6,989 nt of DNA, from the NCBI GenBank assembly GCA_003508755.1, contig DNTK01000554.1:1-6989 (forward strand), in the 5' to 3' direction. Position 1 is the first letter of the stretch, and every line of letters begins with the position of its first letter. The position numbers were made by a program, and so were the translations under genes. Under the pieces are notes generated by a model that searched no databases, was not told where the DNA came from, and saw nothing but the letters and a program-made list of their open reading frames with translations. This document shows, in pieces, positions 1 to 4,129 of this stretch. Source of the DNA: Bacteroidales bacterium. Lineage in GTDB: Bacteria; Bacteroidota; Bacteroidia; Bacteroidales; UBA10428.

Positions 1-555
1 ATATAAAATACCGTATTTCGAAATATCAAACGGACGGCTTAAAATATCGGATGAAGCATCAGCCACAAGCGGAACAGACACATCCAAGTCTCTTTTTATT
101 TCTGTACCATAAATGGTATTATTTGTTGTAATATGGAAATAATCCGCATCTGCTGGCACTTCCCACCCTTTAGGAATATAGTTATAGGTCTTATCTTTTG
201 ATGAGGCTACCACATCAACTTCACCAAAAATCTTTGCCTCCTTAATAGCTTTTGCTGACCATGAGCCTGTTTCCAGGTAAGCGGCTTTCTTATTAAGCAA
301 GTTGTAAGGTACCATTAAAAACTGAGTGCTGGCACCACCATGCAGAAACACTACCGAATGGGAGTCGGGTACATTTAATAATTCACAAACCAAAGAGGTA
401 GCTTCTTCCATAATGGCTATAAACTCCTTCGATCGGTGGGAGATTTCCATTATTGAAAGGCCACTGCCACCAAGATTTAATACTCCTTTTGCAGTCTCTT
501 CTTTGCAATACTCAGAGACGATTGACGGTCCTGCGTAAAAATTGTGCTTCTTCAT
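1..555 (-). CDS. serC: Phosphoserine aminotransferase, N-terminal half (partial)
   Basis: SerC is a PLP-dependent class V aminotransferase. It converts 3-phosphohydroxypyruvate and glutamate to O-phosphoserine and 2-oxoglutarate in cytosolic serine synthesis, and acts in pyridoxal phosphate synthesis in some bacteria. The 185 codons visible run off the left edge in frame; family members have about 360 residues, so roughly half is present. Visible signatures by residue: N-terminal HNFYAGP (4-10), the substrate-binding MEISHR (36-41, His40 and Arg41), HGGAST in the cofactor phosphate region (72-77), the PLP-stacking Trp99 in TGSWS, TTNNTIYGTE (143-152), and VADASSDILSRP (164-175), whose Asp166 should contact the PLP ring nitrogen. 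The Schiff-base lysine, expected near residue 190, lies just outside the window. The ATG at 553-555 is chosen because the family motif begins at once; the leader is A/T-rich with no Shine-Dalgarno sequence. comB lies 135 bases upstream on the same strand. Identification is secure; completeness of the gene cannot be judged. Confidence 0.95.
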   Translation of the reverse strand, partial: MKKHNFYAGPSIVSEYCKEETAKGVLNLGGSGLSIMEISHRSKEFIAIMEEATSLVCELLNVPDSHSVVFLHGGASTQFLMVPYNLLNKKAAYLETGSWSAKAIKEAKIFGEVDVVASSKDKTYNYIPKGWEVPADADYFHITTNNTIYGTEIKRDLDVSVPLVADASSDILSRPFDISKYGILY

Positions 556-572
556 AAAAATACTTTTTTTAA

Positions 573-590
573 TTGTTAACTAATTAACAA
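573..590. promoter_or_regulatory. 18-base palindrome upstream of serC
   Basis: TTGTTAA (573-579) and TTAACAA (584-590) form a perfect 7-base inverted repeat around a 4-base centre, ending 17 bases before the serC start codon. Its symmetry and place fit an operator for a dimeric repressor, or a small hairpin in the serC leader. It is pure A/T apart from three G/C bases, so chance cannot be excluded. No regulator is recognised. Confidence 0.35.
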
Positions 591-616
591 CTTGTAAATA
601 TGGAAGTGTAAAGTTA

Positions 617-624
617 CAAAATAA
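617..624 (-). promoter_or_regulatory. Weak candidate -7 element for serC
   Basis: On the minus strand this reads TTATTTTG, matching five of the six fixed positions of the Bacteroidota -7 element TAnnTTTG. It would start transcription about 55 bases before the serC ATG, leaving the palindrome at 573-590 inside the leader. I see no TTG at a proper -33 spacing, so support is weak. Confidence 0.2.
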
Positions 625-662
625 TTAAGCCGAGTTATGTTATATAAATAACAATATCTGCC

Positions 663-692
663 TAAAAGTTACAAACAGGTTGTGAACAACCT
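663..692 (-). terminator. Hairpin at the end of the comB homologue
   Basis: AGGTTGTGAACAACCT at 677-692 is a perfect inverted repeat with a 2-base centre. As RNA it gives a six-pair stem with a four-base loop, overlapping the comB stop codon. On the minus strand it is followed by GTTTGTAACTTTT, an interrupted T-rich tract. Position and direction fit an intrinsic terminator for the ComB gene, though the broken T-run makes it a weak one. It could also be a protein-binding palindrome. Confidence 0.45.
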
Positions 693-1419
693 ATAAATTT
701 TTCACCTCGACAATATAATTTTCTTTTAATGCCGGTATAAGATCAGTCTGATCAAATGTATGGCAATATTCTATCACATCATCGAGCCCGTTCTTAGCCA
801 GCCTGTGACGCTGAGCGCACTTATCGACGTAGCTAATTAGATCCTTGCTTGCAATACTCCATAAGTCGAGCGCGGCCTGTGTTGAATCGCAATCGGTATA
901 AAAATTATCATAATCAAGGACAGCTTTAGCAAGCGAACCCGCAAACAAACTATCCTCCAGATTAAATTTATTTTTCCAACCAGCGCAAAGGATAATTAAA
1001 TCTCGGTTTTCCTGCACAATATAATCTACCAAAGCCTGCTGGTTGAGGTATGCGCCAATTAAAACACGGTGGCTATGGCTGGCCATCATAATTGATTTAG
1101 TTCCATTTGTTGTACTGTAAACTATCTCGTTTCCCTTAACCCGCTCAGGAGTAAAATTAAACGGGGAATTTCCGAAATCGGCAAAATCACGCACTATGCC
1201 ATCCCTTTCGGCGGCAACCATAAAACCTTTTCCCTTTAATGCTTTTGCTTCTTCAAGGGTACCTACAGGAAGCAAGCGGTGTACTCCATTCATAAAGGCA
1301 GTAACAATAGCCGAGGTTGCCCGCAGAATGTCCACTACCACCACCACAGCTTCATCTTTCTTAAAAACATCGTACGATGCAGGTGTGAAACAAACTTCTA
1401 TATTTCTTTTTTCTTTCAT
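691..1419 (-). CDS. comB: 2-phosphosulfolactate phosphatase family protein (ComB-like)
   Basis: The 242-residue product belongs to the ComB family. The archaeal founder is a magnesium-dependent phosphatase that releases sulfolactate from 2-phosphosulfolactate in coenzyme M synthesis. Family signatures, read directly: VDILRAT (29-35), AERDG (70-74), FGNSP (82-86), TTNGT (103-107), CAGWKNKFNLEDSLFAG (145-161) and HRLAKNGLDDVIEYC (205-219). The length is normal for the family and nothing is broken. No signal peptide or membrane segment is seen, so it should be cytosolic. The ATG at 1417-1419 puts the conserved core at the usual distance from the N terminus; the leader is A/T-rich without a Shine-Dalgarno sequence. 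It follows gcvT by 99 bases and precedes serC by 135. Coenzyme M synthesis is not expected in Bacteroidota, and neither ComA nor ComC is in the window, so the natural substrate is open: another sulfolactate route or a different 2-phospho-hydroxyacid. Family assignment is firm; the reaction in this organism is inference. Confidence 0.88.
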   Translation of the reverse strand: MKEKRNIEVCFTPASYDVFKKDEAVVVVVDILRATSAIVTAFMNGVHRLLPVGTLEEAKALKGKGFMVAAERDGIVRDFADFGNSPFNFTPERVKGNEIVYSTTNGTKSIMMASHSHRVLIGAYLNQQALVDYIVQENRDLIILCAGWKNKFNLEDSLFAGSLAKAVLDYDNFYTDCDSTQAALDLWSIASKDLISYVDKCAQRHRLAKNGLDDVIEYCHTFDQTDLIPALKENYIVEVKNL

Positions 1420-1442
1420 AGTAAATGCATGAATGTATCAAT

Positions 1443-1485
1443 GCTCAAATAATTAAATACCCAATTAATAATTAAGTTATTGAGC
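1443..1485. repeat. Bulged inverted repeat between gcvT and comB
   Basis: GCTCAA (1443-1448) is matched by TTGAGC (1480-1485). Moving inward, TAA pairs with TTA and TTAA with TTAA if one base is bulged on each side, giving about 13 pairs around a 15-base loop. On the plus strand it is followed by TTTTA, but no plus-strand gene is present. On the minus strand, where gcvT and comB are read, no T-run follows, so it is not a convincing gcvT terminator. It could be a hairpin in the comB leader. Confidence 0.3.
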
Positions 1486-1518
1486 TTTTATTGCTATTGG
1501 TAATTTACGCATCGATTT

Positions 1519-2601
1519 TTAAATAAAAGGCATTTTTACCACCATGGCTTCGATATTCTTATTTCGCACCTTTACATAAACTGTGCTGCCCAGACTGGCA
1601 AAATCTTCTTTAAGATAAGCCATTCCAATTCCTTTCTGCAAAATGGGCGACATGGTGCCGGAAGTCACATAGCCAATTTCGTTTTCATCGTTATCGACCA
1701 ATGGATATCCATGACGCGGAATACCTCGACCAATCATCTCAATACCTACTAATTTTCTTTCAACACCCTGTTTTTTGTGTTTCTCCATGAGTTGACGATC
1801 GATAAAATCTTTTCCCTCGACAAATTTTACAATCCATCCTAAACCCGCCTCGATGGGTGATGTTGTATCATCAATATCGTTTCCGTAGAGGCAATAACCC
1901 ATTTCCAGCCGCAGTGTATCCCGGGCAGCTAATCCAGCAGGAAGTAGTCCAAATGGTTCGCCAGCTTCCATAATAGCTTCCCAAATAACCGGAGCATCAT
2001 TGTTGTAGCAATAAAGTTCAAAACCCCCTGCTCCTGTATAACCAGTGGCAGAAATAATAACTTCTTTTGCCCCTGCAACATTCGATACAGCAAATGAAAA
2101 GCCTCCTATGGAGTCGAGGTTATACTCTGTAATAGTTTGTAGTATCTGTTTAGCCTTTGGCCCTTGCAGGGCAATAAGTGACATAGTATCGGATGCATCT
2201 TCCAGTTCCGCTCCAAAACTGTTTTGCTTATTCATCCAGTCCCAGTCCTTTTGCATATTTGCAGCGTTTACAACAGCCAGGTATTTTTCTTCTTCGTATT
2301 TATAGATTATAAGATCGTCCACAATACCTCCCTGACCATTAGGCATGCAGCTATATTGAGCCTGACCTACAGCAAGTTTCGCCACGTCGTTGGTTGTTAT
2401 TTTCTGAAGCAAAGACAAAGCTCCCTCTCCCTTGATCCAAAATTCGCCCATGTGCGATACGTCAAACATTCCTGCTGCATCGCGCACTGCCATGTGTTCT
2501 TTTATAACTCCGGAGTACTCCAGGGGCATGTTATACCCCGCAAAAGGGGTTATTTTTGCTTTCAATGTCTCATGCTGCTTTCTTAGTGCTGTATCTTTCA
2601 T
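1519..2601 (-). CDS. gcvT: Aminomethyltransferase, glycine cleavage system T protein
   Basis: GcvT is the tetrahydrofolate-dependent component of the cytosolic glycine cleavage complex. It takes the aminomethyl group from the lipoyl arm of GcvH, releases ammonia and forms 5,10-methylene-tetrahydrofolate. The 360-residue product is of normal length. Signatures by residue: FAGYNMPLEY (20-29), FDVSHMGEF (46-54), NGQGGIVDDLIIY (88-100) with the catalytic Asp region at 95-96, ATGYTGAGGFELY (185-197), the folate-site stretch LRLEMGYCLYGNDIDD (230-245) and GYVTSGTMSP (310-319). The reading frame stays open to an ATG at 2631, but the ATG at 2599-2601 is preferred: it gives the MKDTALRKQHE beginning typical of Bacteroidota GcvT, and a candidate promoter at 2642-2649 would leave almost no leader for the longer form. 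A two-codon frame, ATG-ATA-TGA (2598-2606), overlaps this start. No gcvH or gcvP is in the window, so the complex is encoded elsewhere, as is common in this phylum. No glycine riboswitch was recognised upstream. Confidence 0.97.
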   Translation of the reverse strand: MKDTALRKQHETLKAKITPFAGYNMPLEYSGVIKEHMAVRDAAGMFDVSHMGEFWIKGEGALSLLQKITTNDVAKLAVGQAQYSCMPNGQGGIVDDLIIYKYEEEKYLAVVNAANMQKDWDWMNKQNSFGAELEDASDTMSLIALQGPKAKQILQTITEYNLDSIGGFSFAVSNVAGAKEVIISATGYTGAGGFELYCYNNDAPVIWEAIMEAGEPFGLLPAGLAARDTLRLEMGYCLYGNDIDDTTSPIEAGLGWIVKFVEGKDFIDRQLMEKHKKQGVERKLVGIEMIGRGIPRHGYPLVDNDENEIGYVTSGTMSPILQKGIGMAYLKEDFASLGSTVYVKVRNKNIEAMVVKMPFI

Positions 2602-2633
2602 ATCATATTTTGTCTGTCGTTGACTATTCAATT

Positions 2634-2660
2634 GGTTGAAACAAATTTAGAAATTCAACC
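2634..2660. repeat. Inverted repeat around the gcvT -7 candidate
   Basis: GGTTGAA (2634-2640) and TTCAACC (2654-2660) are a perfect 7-base inverted repeat with a 13-base centre that contains the TAAATTTG element. A dimeric protein bound here would cover the promoter and the likely transcription start, so an operator is plausible. Chance similarity remains possible. Confidence 0.35.
2642..2649 (-). promoter_or_regulatory. Candidate -7 promoter element for gcvT
   Basis: The minus strand reads TAAATTTG, a full match to the Bacteroidota -7 element TAnnTTTG. Transcription would begin near 2635, giving a leader of about 34 bases before the gcvT start at 2601. No TTG is seen at the usual -33 distance, which weakens the call. 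Confidence 0.4.
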
Positions 2661-2742
2661 CAAATAGCTACCTGATATTTAACATATTTCAAAGGAAGAA
2701 ATAACTGAGTTTGGTCATCTCATGCACCTGAATAATGCAGGG

Positions 2743-2750
2743 CAAAAATA
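2743..2750 (-). promoter_or_regulatory. Second TAnnTTTG match upstream of gcvT
   Basis: The minus strand reads TATTTTTG followed by CCC, again a full TAnnTTTG match. It would give gcvT a leader of about 135 bases. There is no clear -33 TTG. In AT-rich DNA such a match can occur by chance, so it is an alternative or additional start only. Confidence 0.28.
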
Positions 2751-2799
2751 GCTGCTTTTATTGAGATGGCGTAATAAATTTACAATAGAAATGTATAGA

Positions 2800-2815
2800 T
2801 TTACATAACTGTAAA
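2800..2815. promoter_or_regulatory. TTTACA-N4-TGTAAA palindrome
   Basis: TTTACA (2800-2805) and TGTAAA (2810-2815) are a perfect 6-base inverted repeat separated by TAAC. Another TTTACA lies at 2779-2784 and a related GGTTACAAA at 2816-2824, so the half-site recurs nearby. It lies about 200 bases upstream of gcvT and fits a transcription factor site. I cannot name the regulator. Confidence 0.3.
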
Positions 2816-2874
2816 GGTTACAAAGAGTATGTATCACTTAGCGAGACAGTTAGTAAACGAAATGGAGGATACTC

Positions 2875-2901
2875 AAAAACAAGTTCGATAACATTAACTT
2901 G
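2875..2901 (-). terminator. Intrinsic terminator after fbp
   Basis: On the minus strand CAAGTT and AACTTG form a six-pair stem (2896-2901 and 2880-2885) with a 10-base loop, followed directly by five T residues (2875-2879). It begins 21 bases past the fbp stop codon. The stem is short and has only two G-C pairs, so efficiency may be modest, but direction, place and T-run all fit. Confidence 0.5.
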
Positions 2902-2922
2902 ATACTTATTAGTTGGTGTTTA

Positions 2923-3963
2923 TTACACCTTAGCAACAACTTGTTTCTCGTTTACAAGAAATTCTTCTACTTTATTAACCATCTGTTTTGAACCTGTATA
3001 TAATGGGACCCGCTGATGAAGCGACTTTGGCTCAATTTCCAGGATGCGTTTATTCCCAGAAGTTGCTTTTCCGCCGGCCTGTTCAACAATAAATGCAATG
3101 GGATTACATTCGTAAAGTAATCGCAGTTTACCGTTAGGATGTGTTTCCGTTTCGGGATACAAAAAAATACCTCCTTTTAAAAGATTGCGATGAATATCGG
3201 CCACAAGTGAACCAATATACCTGGATGTGTAAGGCCGGTTTGTTTTCTCATCACGCTCCTGGCAAAACTTAATGTACTGTTTAACACCTGTATTAAATCT
3301 CACGTAATTGCCTTCATTAATAGAATAAATACGACCGTCATCGGGTGTTTTTATGTTGTTATGGGACAAACAAAATTCGCCTATTGAAGGATCCAATGTA
3401 AATCCATTTACGCCCTGGCCGGTAGTGTAGACCAGCATAGTAGAAGAACCATAAATAATATAGCCTGCAGCAACCTGCTCATCTCCACGTTGCAAGAAAT
3501 CATATTCCTGAGCCTTTTGCCCTACAGCCGATTTTCGCAAATAAATAGAGAAAATAGTTCCTATCGATACATTTACATCAATATTCGAGGAACCATCAAG
3601 TGGGTCCATACAAACTATATATTTTCCATCGCGCGAAAGGTTATCATCAAAAACAACATGCTCCTGGTTCTCTTCAGTAGCTAATCCGCAGCATACGCCA
3701 CTGGCCTTGAGTGCCGCAATAAATTGTTCATCAGCATAAATATCCAGCTTCTTCTGATCCTCTCCCTGCACATTGGTATCTCCAGCATCTCCTAAAATAT
3801 CAACTAATCCGGCTTTATTCACTTCGCGGTTTACCAGTTTACCGGCAATTCCGATGTGGCTTAACAAGCGGCTAAAATCGCCTTTAGCCCTGGGAAATGC
3901 GGTCTGGTTCTGAATAATATATTCATTGAGTGTGATGGTCTTTTTTCTTTCCTGAATGGTCAT
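2923..3963 (-). CDS. fbp: Fructose-1,6-bisphosphatase, class I
   Basis: This enzyme removes the 1-phosphate of fructose 1,6-bisphosphate, the committed cytosolic step of gluconeogenesis. The product has 346 residues, close to the family norm of about 335. Signatures by residue: GDTNVQGEDQKKLD (61-74), the metal-binding ATEEN (95-99), the catalytic MDPLDGSSNID (119-129), GSSTMLVYTTGQGVNGF (172-188), the substrate-binding region YIGSLVADIHRNLLKGG (249-265), LLYECNPIAF (283-292) with its metal-ligand Glu, and EQAGGKATSG (294-303). All expected metal and substrate residues are present. The frame is open to an ATG at 4038, which would add 25 hydrophobic residues with no family counterpart; the ATG at 3961-3963 gives the usual start, MTIQERKKTITLNEYI. 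It lies 166 bases downstream of the TPR gene and ends 20 bases before a terminator-like hairpin, so it appears to be transcribed alone. I could not identify its promoter convincingly. Confidence 0.97.
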   Translation of the reverse strand: MTIQERKKTITLNEYIIQNQTAFPRAKGDFSRLLSHIGIAGKLVNREVNKAGLVDILGDAGDTNVQGEDQKKLDIYADEQFIAALKASGVCCGLATEENQEHVVFDDNLSRDGKYIVCMDPLDGSSNIDVNVSIGTIFSIYLRKSAVGQKAQEYDFLQRGDEQVAAGYIIYGSSTMLVYTTGQGVNGFTLDPSIGEFCLSHNNIKTPDDGRIYSINEGNYVRFNTGVKQYIKFCQERDEKTNRPYTSRYIGSLVADIHRNLLKGGIFLYPETETHPNGKLRLLYECNPIAFIVEQAGGKATSGNKRILEIEPKSLHQRVPLYTGSKQMVNKVEEFLVNEKQVVAKV

Positions 3964-4072
3964 AAAACTTTTGGTTTGGTTTAAAACGAAACAAGCAAGA
4001 TAATAGAATCGCTCGGGAAAAATTATGATGTGTATCATGATGGAAAGGTGTTTATATGTCCCAGAACAAGTA

Positions 4073-4097
4073 CATAAAAGAACTATATGCTTTTATG
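4073..4097. repeat. 8-pair hairpin between TPR gene and fbp
   Basis: CATAAAAG (4073-4080) and CTTTTATG (4090-4097) are a perfect 8-base inverted repeat with a 9-base loop. It lies directly past the hairpin at 4108-4127 in the direction of transcription. No T-run follows on the minus strand, so it may be part of a compound terminator or a regulatory site ahead of fbp. Confidence 0.4.
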
Positions 4098-4099
4098 CT

Positions 4100-4127
4100 A
4101 AAAGTTAACGTTGAATTACTACAACGT
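4100..4127 (-). terminator. Probable terminator of the TPR gene
   Basis: ACGTTG (4108-4113) and CAACGT (4122-4127) form a perfect six-pair stem with an 8-base loop, starting two bases after the TPR stop codon. On the minus strand it is followed by TAACTTTTAG, a short imperfect T-tract. With the second hairpin at 4073-4097 it probably ends the TPR transcript or protects its 3' end. Confidence 0.42.
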
Positions 4128-4129
4128 AT

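Larger units (their letters stand above)
2602..2922. other. 321-base spacer between fbp and gcvT
   Basis: This stretch holds no convincing gene. Reading in the direction of transcription, it contains a likely fbp terminator (2875-2901), a 16-base TTTACA/TGTAAA palindrome (2800-2815), a perfect TAnnTTTG match (2743-2750), and a second one set inside an inverted repeat (2634-2660) close to gcvT. Only very short open frames occur, the longest noticed being 20 codons on the plus strand (2829-2891). Its length and content suggest that gcvT is transcribed from its own promoter. Confidence 0.6.

Noticed and set aside
691..1419. A complete coenzyme M biosynthesis cluster.
   Set aside because: Only the ComB-like gene is present; the flanking genes are gcvT and serC, with no ComA, ComC or ComDE homologue.
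2045..2586. Plus-strand open frames inside gcvT, and similar ones inside comB (1196-1432), serC (326-538) and fbp (3490-3684).
   Set aside because: Each lies opposite a well-identified conserved gene, has low-complexity or cysteine- and serine-rich composition, and has no family signature.
2602..2631. Longer gcvT product starting at the ATG at 2631, adding 10 residues.
   Set aside because: GcvT proteins of this phylum start at the MKxT-type sequence encoded at 2601, and the TAAATTTG promoter candidate would leave the longer form essentially leaderless.
2829..2891. A 20-codon plus-strand open frame with a plausible helical sequence (MYHLARQLVNEMEDTQKQVR).
   Set aside because: It has no clear promoter or ribosome binding site, overlaps the likely fbp terminator, and is short enough to be chance.
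2602..2922. Glycine riboswitch upstream of gcvT.
   Set aside because: I looked on the minus strand for the conserved G-rich core and paired aptamer pattern and saw none; the region is mostly AT-rich with simple palindromes.
3964..4038. Longer fbp product starting at the ATG at 4038, adding 25 residues.
   Set aside because: The extra residues are hydrophobic and have no counterpart in class I FBPases; the cytosolic enzyme normally starts near the ATG at 3963.
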